In this document: in pieces, positions 1 through 5,940 of the stretch
Layout of the letters: each line of letters starts with the position of its first letter
Numbering within the stretch: the stretch's first letter is position 1
Assembly: GCA_948960675.1 (NCBI GenBank)
Contig: CARDPF010000202.1
Coordinates: 1-5,945 of the forward strand
Length of the DNA stretch: 5,945 nt
Reading direction: 5' to 3'
From: an uncultured Eisenbergiella sp.
GTDB lineage: Bacteria; Bacillota; Clostridia; Lachnospirales; Lachnospiraceae
The notes under the pieces: generated by a model
Told to the model about the DNA's origin: nothing
The model's database searches: none
What the model saw: the letters and a program-made list of their open reading frames with translations, nothing else
Position numbers and translations under genes: made by a program

Positions 1-456
1 TGGGTTCCATTCATCCCACAGGGCCGGAAATACCTCTAATTCTTTAAACCCCATCGAAAGATAGAATTTGTTGGTATCATCATAAATGTCATATCTGCCC
101 ATCTGAACCGTTTTCACCTGCAGGAAAGAATAGTGCCGCTGTTTGGCCGCTTCTTTGGCTTTTTCAAAAAGCTTGCGGCCTATTCCCATCCTGTGATACT
201 CTTTGCGCACTCCCATAACCGCCAGTTCAACGGTATGCCGTCCCGTTTCCTTTAGGTAAAGGAAACCAACCGGTTTTTCACCGTCACAGGCGCCAAAAAA
301 AAGCTTTCCCCTGCTGTCTGCTATGTAGCCTTGGGTAGCCTGCGAAATTCCAAACCAATCCGGCAGCGCCTCCAATATCACCCCTGCGATATGTTCTTTT
401 TCCCCATCAGAGTCGATTTGCCTTATCTGTATTCTATTTTCAATATCGGTTTCCAT
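1..456 (-). CDS. GNAT-family N-acetyltransferase, C-terminus cut by window edge
   Basis: Reading leftwards from the ATG at 456-454, the frame is open for 152 codons to the window edge, so the extreme C-terminus is missing. The fold is that of the GCN5-related acetyltransferases, which move an acetyl group from acetyl-CoA to an amine. Residues 77-81 (ELAVM) form the expected beta-4 strand. HRMGIG at 88-93 is the acetyl-CoA pyrophosphate loop (Q/R-x-x-G-x-G/A, with His in the first position), followed by an Arg/Lys-rich helix (94-106). FYLSMGFKEL (131-140) is the usual late Tyr/Gly-Phe motif. The last visible residues, ALWDEWNP, resemble the end of many small clostridial GNATs, so probably only a few residues are lost. 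No closer in-frame start exists. The Shine-Dalgarno AAGGAGG (471-477) sits 14 nt before the ATG, which is rather long, and a second GGAGGAGG lies at 480-487. The substrate cannot be told. The gene follows the large palindrome, and I see no promoter of its own. Confidence 0.88.
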   Translation of the reverse strand, partial: METDIENRIQIRQIDSDGEKEHIAGVILEALPDWFGISQATQGYIADSRGKLFFGACDGEKPVGFLYLKETGRHTVELAVMGVRKEYHRMGIGRKLFEKAKEAAKQRHYSFLQVKTVQMGRYDIYDDTNKFYLSMGFKELEVFPALWDEWNP

Positions 457-808
457 AGTGCCTAAACGAACCTCCTTATCCTCCTCCAAACGCCGCCAAT
501 GCCTTACGCCGACAGCCACGTTCCCAAAATCCAGGGCAGGGGCACAGGAGGCTTTGTCCTGTCTGTCAAAAACCCCATGGCCGTTACAGGCCTGCCGGAG
601 CCCGGACGGGGAAATTCCCTAAAATGTAGGTTGGCCCCGCGACAGGGCGCAAAACCGTCCAAACGCAGTGCGTTTTTTGCCCCCTGTTGCGTTTGGGGCC
701 GACATATATTTTAGTGGAATTTCCCGTCCGGAATCCTGCAGGCCTGTAACGGCCATGGGGTTTTTGCCGGACAGGGCAAAGCCTCCTGTGCCCTTACCCT
801 GCTAAGGT
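457..808. other. 352-nt intergenic region between GNAT gene and eno
   Basis: This stretch holds no convincing gene. Most of it (532-801) is a single large inverted repeat, described separately. The remaining part (457-531) is the leader of the acetyltransferase gene, with two purine-rich Shine-Dalgarno-like runs at 471-477 and 480-487. I searched both strands for a sigma-A type promoter and found no pair of boxes worth reporting. A 71-codon plus-strand frame (499-714) lies across the left arm and the tip of the palindrome and resembles no protein family I know. Confidence 0.8.
532..801. repeat. Large imperfect palindrome, ~270 nt, 3' of eno
   Basis: The outer arms, about 532-635 and 699-801, are reverse complements with roughly 11 mismatches and two single-base gaps over about 103 positions (counted by eye). 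The longest perfect block is about 29 bp, at 566-594 on the left and 739-767 on the right (CAAAAACCCC through CAGGCCTG). Inside these, GGCCCC pairs with GGGGCC and CAGGG-GCAAAA with its near complement. The tip is the small palindrome AAACGCAGTGCGTTT at 661-675. Each arm also carries its own short palindromes (CAGGCCTG at 587-594 and 739-746; GGGAAATTCCC at 609-619, with a degenerate copy near 716-724). The structure begins eight bases after the eno stop codon. It could be a mobile or dispersed palindromic repeat, a transcript-end structure for eno, or a structured RNA. I cannot choose between these from one copy. Confidence 0.85.
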
Positions 809-2098
809 TTAGCGCTGGTAAAGTTCCTCTTCTATGCGCAGCAGCCGGTTGTATTTGGCTACCCGGTCCGTGCGGCAGGGCGCGCCGGTCTTAATCTGCC
901 CGGCATTGACCGCCACCGCGATATCCGCAATCATGGCATCCTCCGTCTCCCCGCTGCGGTGGGAAATAATGGTCTTAAACCCGTTTTCCTTTGCCAGCCG
1001 GACAGCGGCGAACGCCTCCGTCAGCGTGCCGATCTGATTCACCTTGACCAAAATCGCGTTACCTGCATGCAGCTTGATTCCGGCGGACAGGCGCTTTACA
1101 TTGGTCACGAAAAGATCGTCCCCCACCAGCTGCAGCCGTTCGCCCAAACGCCTGGTCAGCTTCTGCCAGCCGTCCCAGTCCTCCTCGTCCAAACCGTCCT
1201 CCAGCGAAAAAAGCGGAAACTGTCCGGCCAGCTTTTCATAATAAGAAATCATCTCCTCCGTATCCCGGTAAATCTGCTGCCCCTTCATTTTGCTCTCGCC
1301 CGGGAAAAAGTAACGGCCTGCCTTTTTATCATACAGTTCGCTGGCGGCAGCGTCAATGGCAATTTTGATATCATGCCCCGGCGTAAAACCGCTTTTTTGG
1401 ACGGCCTCCACGATGAGGGACAAAACGGCCTCCGCGTCCGGCAGGTTGGGTGCAAACCCTCCCTCGTCCCCGACGCCCGTGGAAAGTCCCTTTTCCTTGC
1501 AGATACCTTTCAAATTGTGGTACACCTCCGCGCAGACACGCAGGCCCTCCGTAAAGTTTTCCGCCTGCATGGGCGCGATCATGAATTCCTGCAAATCCAC
1601 CGTATTATCCGCATGCTTTCCGCCGTTTAGAATGTTCATCATCGGAATCGGAAGTTCCACCGTGTGGATTCCCCCCAAATACTGGTACAGCGGCATATGC
1701 AGCGCTTCGGCGGCCGCCCGCGCCACCGCCATGGAAACGCCCAGGCAGGCGTTTGCCCCCAGGTTTTCCTTGTTCTGGGTGCCGTCGCAGCCAAGGATCA
1801 ATTCATCAATCCTGCGCTGGCAGGAAGCATCCTGCTTCAAAAGCACATCCCTAATCTTGGTGTTCACATTGGCTACCGCCTTGCGCACGCCAAGCCCGAA
1901 ATAGCGCACCTCCCCGTCCCGAAGTTCCACCGCCTCAAACTGTCCGGTGGAAGCCCCGGAAGGGACGCTGGCCCGGCCGCAGGCCATCTCGCCCGTGACG
2001 CTGTTTTCCACCACGACCTCCGCCTCCAGCGTGGGGTTCCCCCGGGAATCCAGAATCTCCCTGGCGTGAATATTTTTGATAGGCAACGATACGTTCAT
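809..2098 (-). CDS. eno: Enolase (phosphopyruvate hydratase)
   Basis: This cytoplasmic glycolytic enzyme interconverts 2-phosphoglycerate and phosphoenolpyruvate and needs Mg2+. The 429-residue protein has the normal family length and is complete. The N-terminal domain starts with the typical [12 protein letters not shown] (12-23), followed by the mobile substrate loop SGAST (47-51). The barrel domain carries NGGKH (158-162, with His162), QEF (170-172, Glu171), the catalytic acid/base GDEGGF (210-215, Glu212), the three Mg2+ ligands Asp249, Glu300 and Asp327, and the catalytic Lys352 in the enolase signature [14 protein letters not shown]. The substrate-binding SHRSGE (379-384) and Lys403 follow. 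Every residue I checked is present. The ATG at 2098 has a GAGG Shine-Dalgarno 8 nt upstream (2107-2110). The gene is 103 nt downstream of the ABC permease with no clear terminator between them. Many clostridia carry more than one enolase, and this may be the main copy or a paralogue. Confidence 0.97.
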   Translation of the reverse strand: MNVSLPIKNIHAREILDSRGNPTLEAEVVVENSVTGEMACGRASVPSGASTGQFEAVELRDGEVRYFGLGVRKAVANVNTKIRDVLLKQDASCQRRIDELILGCDGTQNKENLGANACLGVSMAVARAAAEALHMPLYQYLGGIHTVELPIPMMNILNGGKHADNTVDLQEFMIAPMQAENFTEGLRVCAEVYHNLKGICKEKGLSTGVGDEGGFAPNLPDAEAVLSLIVEAVQKSGFTPGHDIKIAIDAAASELYDKKAGRYFFPGESKMKGQQIYRDTEEMISYYEKLAGQFPLFSLEDGLDEEDWDGWQKLTRRLGERLQLVGDDLFVTNVKRLSAGIKLHAGNAILVKVNQIGTLTEAFAAVRLAKENGFKTIISHRSGETEDAMIADIAVAVNAGQIKTGAPCRTDRVAKYNRLLRIEEELYQR

Positions 2099-2201
2099 AC
2101 TGTTTTCCTCGCTTTCCCCAAATTGCGCAACAACTCCGACAAAACTGACCTGTCACGGCATCCGGTGGTTTTACAAACAGTATGCACATATTTTTTCCCG
2201 T
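2099..2201. other. Gap between ABC permease and eno, no clear signals
   Basis: These 103 nt separate the permease stop from the enolase start. On the minus strand I find neither a stable stem followed by a T-run nor a recognisable -35/-10 pair. The only clear signal is the enolase Shine-Dalgarno at 2107-2110. Either eno is read through from the operon on the right, or its promoter lies within the end of the permease gene or is too degenerate to call. Confidence 0.5.
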
Positions 2202-4436
2202 TTATCCGCGCACTGCGGACTCCCGGATCTTCTTTTTCACAAATTCCGGCACACAGCCTTTTAGGAAAAACTGTCCGTCCGCGTTGCAGTGGTTCCTGAC
2301 AGCCTCCTGCGTCAGGGAAACCGTCACATCGTATTCCCCCTGCAGCTGCACATATTTAAATTCTTCGCCTGCCACATCCATCAGGGACTGGGGATAGAGC
2401 CCCCTCAAAATCTGTGCTATCTGTTCAGGCTCGTCAAACGTGGCGACAATATTCTGTGCGGGAACCTCCCCTGCCGTAAACAAGGCGTCCTCAGGCATAT
2501 CCTGCGCATCCTCATAGACATAATAGCCGATCCGGATTTCTTTTACCTCATCGGCACGCAGGATGCTTTCCCGGCCGCCTGCGGCAATATCGTTTTGCCC
2601 AAGCAGCGCAATCGTATCCGCAAAGCTTTCATATACCGGATAATTCCAATCGTATCTACGCCCGTTTTTGCTTTCCGGCATGGCAAAACGCAGACTCCCA
2701 CAGGGAAGATGGGTATCCAGCATCCGGTAATCATAGTTTTCAAAATCCCGGCGGAAGGTTTCCAAAAGCTGCTTTTTGTCCATCGTATACAAAAGTTCCT
2801 GCTTGCCGTCAAAATAGATGACCTTCATGGTATCCACCGCCTGCTCAAACGCATCCTGGTAAAGCTGGTACCTAAACTGCTTATAGGAAGCGTCATCCAT
2901 CAGGGCATCCAGCGCATCCGCCGTCAATGCAGGAGCCACATAAAACCGCCGGTATACGTTCCTTCCCCCGGTGAGGTGATACCGCACCACAAAGCATTTG
3001 CTGTCCTCCCAGCCTGCCCCGTCCAACTTCCCCGAATGGCGGGGCATCCCGGCTTCCTGCCAGGCAGATACCATCGCAAGTGTCGCGTCAATGGTTTTGG
3101 GATCCCCGGACTCCATTTTGGCCAAAATCCGTTTTGCCGTATTTAGAACCGACCGGTTATCAAAGTTATACTGTCCGAAATTATTGTAATCCGCCTCCAA
3201 TGTCACGGACACGCTTTCGATCTTTTCCTTGTCCGGCAAAAAGCGGTCAAAGCCCACAAGATCGAAGCGGAAAATGCACAAAACCAGCGCCGCCGCCACA
3301 CCGGATACAGCCAAAATCGCTTTCTGCCCAAAAACCGCCCGCAAATCCCTCTCATAGACCAGCTGGATCACACAATGCCCGACAACAAGGCCCCCCAGCG
3401 CCCCCGCCGCCAAAAACAAGTTTTGGTCCGCCGCCATTCGCTGGGCCAGCATTGCCGTGGATACCGCAAAGGGAACCAGCAGGAAAAATTCCAAAACGGG
3501 CTTAAGTCCGCCAAAGGCAACCGCCTGATAGTAGCTTTCCGTTTTCCTTTTGCGAAATACCCAAAAGCAAAGCAGGCCCACCGCCACGGCCGCCAGCCCC
3601 AGCAGGCAAATCTCTTCCCCAAGGGCGCTGTTCCAGGTTTTTTCACTATAACCTGCAAACACATAGGCAGCCCCCACACCGCCCTGATAGCCGGTCCTGT
3701 CCGCCAGATTCATATAGCCGAGAAAGGGAGTCAGCCATGGCATGGCGCTGAGACGGTCCTGGTCCGCCCGGCAATAGCTGACAAAAAAAGTACTCTTTAA
3801 CCCGCCAAAAAGCAGGCGCACCACCCCTTCATAAATAAACAGAACCAGACAGCCAAGCAGGGCCGTGAGTACATTTCCCGTCAGCAGGGATGCCAGCAGG
3901 GCCACATGGTACATCGCTGTGAAGGCCAACAAGTTTACCAAAAAGGCAATGGCCGTACCCGCCAGCAGTCCGGAATTCACCACCCCAAAAACTGCGCCGA
4001 TGCCCAACGAAAGCAACAGATTGGGCAAATAGCACAAAACAAACAAAAGGATGCCGTTCCCCCAGAGCAGGAAAAAGTGTTTCGGACCGGAGACCGGCAC
4101 GCTCATGTACAAATCCATTTTCTGTTTGCTATAGAGAAAAGAAAATCCCTGCACTGCAAACAAAATGGCAAAAAACGCCATGCAGAGGCCAAGCTCACAG
4201 GAAATCCCCACATGCTGTGCAAAAACATTCTGCATATTGGCAAAATACCCGTCCAGTTCCTCCTGCGATACAGACATCTGCGCTACAGCCTCCATGGTCT
4301 GCCAGCCGCTATTTAACTCCACCGCATTGCGTACCGGCAAAAGCAGGAACAGTACGGCAAGGCACAGGGCAACCGTCCAGCTGCGCCGTTTTATGTTTTC
4401 TTTCCATTTAGCCAAGTATAAGCTTCTTGATGTCAT
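2202..4436 (-). CDS. ABC-2 type transporter permease with large C-terminal extracytoplasmic domain (YtrC-like)
   Basis: This 744-residue membrane protein is the likely partner of the ATPase just upstream. About nine hydrophobic segments are visible: roughly 20-36, 80-101, 121-147, 155-176, 180-205, 275-294, 312-331, 339-360 and 372-389. The stretch DLYMSVPVSGPKHFF (108-122) matches the 'LYHSLPI...K' region typical of YtrC-like ABC-2 permeases. KRKTESYYQAVAF (296-308) matches their conserved Arg/Lys-Glu segment before the next helix. With the N-terminus inside, nine helices put residues 390-744 outside the membrane. This half is charged and soluble-looking, and from memory may contain the DUF6449 domain found in clostridial proteins of this kind. 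The start is fixed by a strong GGAGGTGA site at 4443-4450, 6 nt before the ATG, inside the end of the ATPase gene (29-nt overlap). The substrate is unknown; export or envelope-stress detoxification is an inference from the family. Confidence 0.85.
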   Translation of the reverse strand: MTSRSLYLAKWKENIKRRSWTVALCLAVLFLLLPVRNAVELNSGWQTMEAVAQMSVSQEELDGYFANMQNVFAQHVGISCELGLCMAFFAILFAVQGFSFLYSKQKMDLYMSVPVSGPKHFFLLWGNGILLFVLCYLPNLLLSLGIGAVFGVVNSGLLAGTAIAFLVNLLAFTAMYHVALLASLLTGNVLTALLGCLVLFIYEGVVRLLFGGLKSTFFVSYCRADQDRLSAMPWLTPFLGYMNLADRTGYQGGVGAAYVFAGYSEKTWNSALGEEICLLGLAAVAVGLLCFWVFRKRKTESYYQAVAFGGLKPVLEFFLLVPFAVSTAMLAQRMAADQNLFLAAGALGGLVVGHCVIQLVYERDLRAVFGQKAILAVSGVAAALVLCIFRFDLVGFDRFLPDKEKIESVSVTLEADYNNFGQYNFDNRSVLNTAKRILAKMESGDPKTIDATLAMVSAWQEAGMPRHSGKLDGAGWEDSKCFVVRYHLTGGRNVYRRFYVAPALTADALDALMDDASYKQFRYQLYQDAFEQAVDTMKVIYFDGKQELLYTMDKKQLLETFRRDFENYDYRMLDTHLPCGSLRFAMPESKNGRRYDWNYPVYESFADTIALLGQNDIAAGGRESILRADEVKEIRIGYYVYEDAQDMPEDALFTAGEVPAQNIVATFDEPEQIAQILRGLYPQSLMDVAGEEFKYVQLQGEYDVTVSLTQEAVRNHCNADGQFFLKGCVPEFVKKKIRESAVRG

Positions 4437-5313
4437 AGCCCTTCACCTCCGTTTCGCTGATAAAAATCTCCTCCAGGGACAATGGCAGCACTTCATGGAA
4501 CAGACAGTCCGCCGCCGCGAATATGGCGATCATTTCCTCCCTGGTCCCCCTGACGGTTAGCGTTACCAAAGATCCCCTTTTCTCCTGCTTTACCGTTTCC
4601 AGCTGCGAAAGCACCCTTTCCTCCTCTTCCTTGGAGGAAAAAACGCACTGCACCTTTTGGATATTGCACTTCATCTCCTCCAAATCCTTAGACAAGAGTA
4701 CACCGCCCTCATGCAGAAGTCCCACATGGTCGCAGATATCCTCCAGTTCACGCAGGTTGTGGGAAGCGATGACCGGCGTAAAATCCCTCTCCTCCATCTC
4801 CCGGGCAAAAATGCTCTTCACCCCTTGGCGCATCGCCGGGTCCAGCCCGTCAAAGGTCTCGTCGCAATACAGGTATTTCGTATTCGCAGACAATCCTATA
4901 ATGATTGCCAGCTGCTTTTTCATTCCTTTTGAATATGTATGAATCTTCCTCTTTTCGTCCAGCCCGAAGTGGGACAGGTATAGGTAGAAGCGCTCCCGGT
5001 CAAACTCCCTGTAGACACTGCGGTAATACCTTTCCATATCCTTTGGGGTGGCATTTGCAAAAAAATAGGGCTCATCCGCGATAAAAAACAACTTGGCCTT
5101 GGCATGCATATTGTCATACACCGGCATGTTATCCAGCAGTACCAGCCCTTCGTCCGGCGCAAGGACCCCGGCCATCATCCGCAACACCGTACTTTTTCCG
5201 GCCCCGTTGGTTCCGATCAGGCCAAACACACTGCCCTCTTTTATGTTTACACTGACACCCTTCACGGCATGAATATCGCCAAAGGACTTGGTCAGTTCTT
5301 TCACCTCTATCAT
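4408..5313 (-). CDS. ABC transporter ATP-binding protein (YtrB-like)
   Basis: This 301-residue cytoplasmic ATPase should power the permease encoded next to it. Walker A is GTNGAGKST (34-42). The signature is SKGMKKQ (128-134) in place of LSGGQ. Walker B plus D-loop is YLYCDETFDGLD (147-158), with catalytic Glu152. The switch His185 lies in IASHNLRE. The usual Q-loop Gln is not evident: the position reads FFIADEPYFF (76-85), with Asp/Glu in its place, which I recall as common in this YtrB-like group. The C-terminal 80 residues form the accessory tail ending in SLEEIF. The start is the ATG at 5313, which overlaps the GntR stop as ATGA and has AAGGGAG 7 nt upstream. An earlier TTG at 5376 would lie deep in the GntR gene. 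The tight overlaps on both sides suggest equal, coupled synthesis of the three proteins. Confidence 0.95.
   Translation of the reverse strand: MIEVKELTKSFGDIHAVKGVSVNIKEGSVFGLIGTNGAGKSTVLRMMAGVLAPDEGLVLLDNMPVYDNMHAKAKLFFIADEPYFFANATPKDMERYYRSVYREFDRERFYLYLSHFGLDEKRKIHTYSKGMKKQLAIIIGLSANTKYLYCDETFDGLDPAMRQGVKSIFAREMEERDFTPVIASHNLRELEDICDHVGLLHEGGVLLSKDLEEMKCNIQKVQCVFSSKEEEERVLSQLETVKQEKRGSLVTLTVRGTREEMIAIFAAADCLFHEVLPLSLEEIFISETEVKGYDIKKLILG
4443..4450 (-). promoter_or_regulatory. Shine-Dalgarno of the permease gene
   Basis: GGAGGTGA on the minus strand is an eight-base match to the anti-Shine-Dalgarno complement, 6 nt before the permease ATG (4436-4434). It lies within the final codons of the ATPase gene. 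It decides the permease start in favour of the 29-nt overlap rather than a later codon such as the in-frame TTG at residue 8. Confidence 0.85.
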
Positions 5314-5720
5314 TCGCCCTCTCCCTTCTGCGCCTGCCCGGCCACACCTGCCCGCCGGGATAGGCTGCCTGTACAAAGCAGTCTTTCCCCCAACTCTTCC
5401 CTGGTGATTCCCGTCTCCTGCGCTTCCAAAGCCAGCTTGTCCAGCCTGTCAAAGATTTCTTCCCGCCTCACTTCCTTCAATCCCTCGTCGTAAGACACAA
5501 AATTGCCCCGGCCTTTGACGGTATAGATAAAACCGGTGCGCTCCAGTTCACTGTAAGCGCGCTGGATGGTATTGGGATTGATGGACAATTCCACCGCAAG
5601 GCTTCTCACCGACGGCATCTTCGCATTCGGCTCCAACACGCCTTTTAAAATCAGAAGCTGGAATTTATCCACAATCTGCTCATAGAGCGGCCTTGCATCC
5701 CGGTAATCCAATATGATCAT
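5310..5720 (-). CDS. GntR-family transcriptional repressor, YtrA subfamily
   Basis: This 136-residue DNA-binding regulator is probably the repressor of its own operon. Residues 10-75 form the GntR winged helix-turn-helix: PLYEQIVDKF opens the first helix, MPSVRSLAVELSINPNT (35-51) holds the turn and start of the recognition helix, and RAYSELERTGFIYTVKGRGNFV (54-75) gives the wing. The C-terminal part (80-115) is short and helical, as in the YtrA subfamily, with no room for the FadR, HutC or aminotransferase-type ligand domains. The last residues (121-136) are Gly/Arg/Gln-rich and probably disordered. The start is the ATG at 5720, preceded by AAAGGAG at 5725-5731. The longer frame from a TTG at 5810 is impossible because it begins upstream of the predicted transcription start. 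Its stop overlaps the ATPase start by 4 nt. A YtrA-type operator lies at its promoter. Confidence 0.93.
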   Translation of the reverse strand: MIILDYRDARPLYEQIVDKFQLLILKGVLEPNAKMPSVRSLAVELSINPNTIQRAYSELERTGFIYTVKGRGNFVSYDEGLKEVRREEIFDRLDKLALEAQETGITREELGERLLCTGSLSRRAGVAGQAQKGEGE

Positions 5721-5735
5721 GCGGCTCCTTTCCAC

Positions 5736-5768
5736 ACAGGGAAACCTTTTCCCCCGTTCCCTCCCTGT
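5736..5768 (-). promoter_or_regulatory. Leader hairpins in the GntR mRNA 5' UTR
   Basis: In the leader, ACAGGGA (minus strand 5768-5762) can pair with TCCCTGT (5742-5736). Separately, GGGAAA (5753-5748) can pair with TTTCCC (5744-5739). The two stems share the same 3' strand and exclude each other. Both end before the Shine-Dalgarno at 5725-5731. This could be chance in a G-rich leader or a minor influence on translation or mRNA stability. Confidence 0.3.
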
Positions 5769-5770
5769 AT

Positions 5771-5799
5771 TAAGTGTATTATCAGAATTAATACACTTA
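5771..5799. promoter_or_regulatory. Operator for the YtrA-type GntR regulator
   Basis: TAAGTGTATTA (5771-5781) and TAATACACTTA (5789-5799) are perfect 11-bp reverse complements with a 7-bp spacer. Within them AGTGTA (5773-5778) and TACACT (5792-5797) stand exactly 13 bp apart, which is the spacing and sequence I recall for the B. subtilis YtrA operator. The site starts at the edge of the -10 box and covers the predicted transcription start near 5792, so a bound repressor would block RNA polymerase. Autoregulation by the GntR protein encoded immediately downstream is the natural reading. Confidence 0.88.
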
Positions 5800-5827
5800 G
5801 TATATTCCAATCCCTTCCGCCTGTCAA
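5799..5827 (-). promoter_or_regulatory. Sigma-A promoter of the GntR-ABC operon
   Basis: On the minus strand the -35 box is TTGACA (5822-5827, perfect) and the -10 box is TATACT (5799-5804, one mismatch), with an ideal 17-bp spacer (5805-5821). An A/T-rich run just upstream (about 5828-5852) could act as an UP element. The predicted start near 5792 leaves a leader of about 70 nt before the GntR ATG. The promoter is intrinsically strong, which fits an operon normally held down by a repressor. Confidence 0.9.
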
Positions 5828-5894
5828 CCTGAAATTTCTTAATTTTTTCTTATTCCGCCCTGCAGCGGTGACAGCAATTTCCCATAAAATCAAA

Positions 5895-5940
5895 GAGGGT
5901 GTCGCAAAATCATCGATTAAGATGATTGAGCGATGCCCTC
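5895..5940 (-). terminator. Imperfect 20-bp hairpin, possible terminator of a gene beyond the window
   Basis: The arms 5895-5914 and 5921-5940 are reverse complements at about 16 of 20 positions around a 6-nt loop, including seven perfect pairs next to the loop and GAGGG/CCCTC at the base. Read on the minus strand, the stem is followed by TTTGATTTT, a weak T-rich tract, as expected for an intrinsic terminator of a gene entering from the right. The alternative is the end of an insertion sequence or dispersed repeat. The window stops five bases beyond, so this cannot be settled here. Confidence 0.5.

Noticed and set aside
499..714. 71-codon plus-strand frame ending in CCVWGRHIF
   Set aside because: It lies within the left arm and tip of the large palindrome, lacks a clear ribosome site and resembles no protein family. 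If the palindrome is repetitive, such frames would recur as spurious hypothetical proteins.
520..815. Transposon target-site duplication flanking the palindrome
   Set aside because: I compared the flanks outside 532 and 801 and saw no matching direct repeat; CCTTA/TAAGG at 792-807 is an inverted pair, not a duplication.
959..1630. 223-codon plus-strand frame opposite eno
   Set aside because: It is a shadow of the enolase coding strand; enolase is certain and the antisense product has no recognisable features. The same applies to the plus-strand frames at 1356-1904 and 1664-2299.
1935..2189. 84-codon minus-strand frame overlapping the start of eno
   Set aside because: It reads eno in another frame for most of its length; its composition (Gly/Arg-rich run) is typical of an out-of-frame shadow.
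2170..2200. Possible eno promoter around CATACT in the permease-eno gap
   Set aside because: The -10 matches only four of six bases and no -35-like hexamer stands at 16-18 bp, so I do not call it.
2289..3146. 285-codon plus-strand frame opposite the permease
   Set aside because: It is antisense to the well-supported permease C-terminal domain, with no motif and no ribosome site of note. The plus-strand frames at 3080-3505, 3375-3800 and 3906-4316 were rejected for the same reason.
5314..5376. N-terminal extension of the ABC ATPase from a TTG at 5376
   Set aside because: The extra 21 residues are Arg/Gly-rich translation of the GntR 3' end in another frame. The ATG at 5313, with its SD and ATGA overlap, matches the usual start (MIEVKELTKSFG).
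5721..5810. N-terminal extension of the GntR gene from a TTG at 5810
   Set aside because: The TTG lies between the -35 and -10 boxes, upstream of the predicted transcription start, and the extension (MEYTKCINSD...) is not family-like. The ATG at 5720 has a proper Shine-Dalgarno and starts exactly where GntR homology begins.
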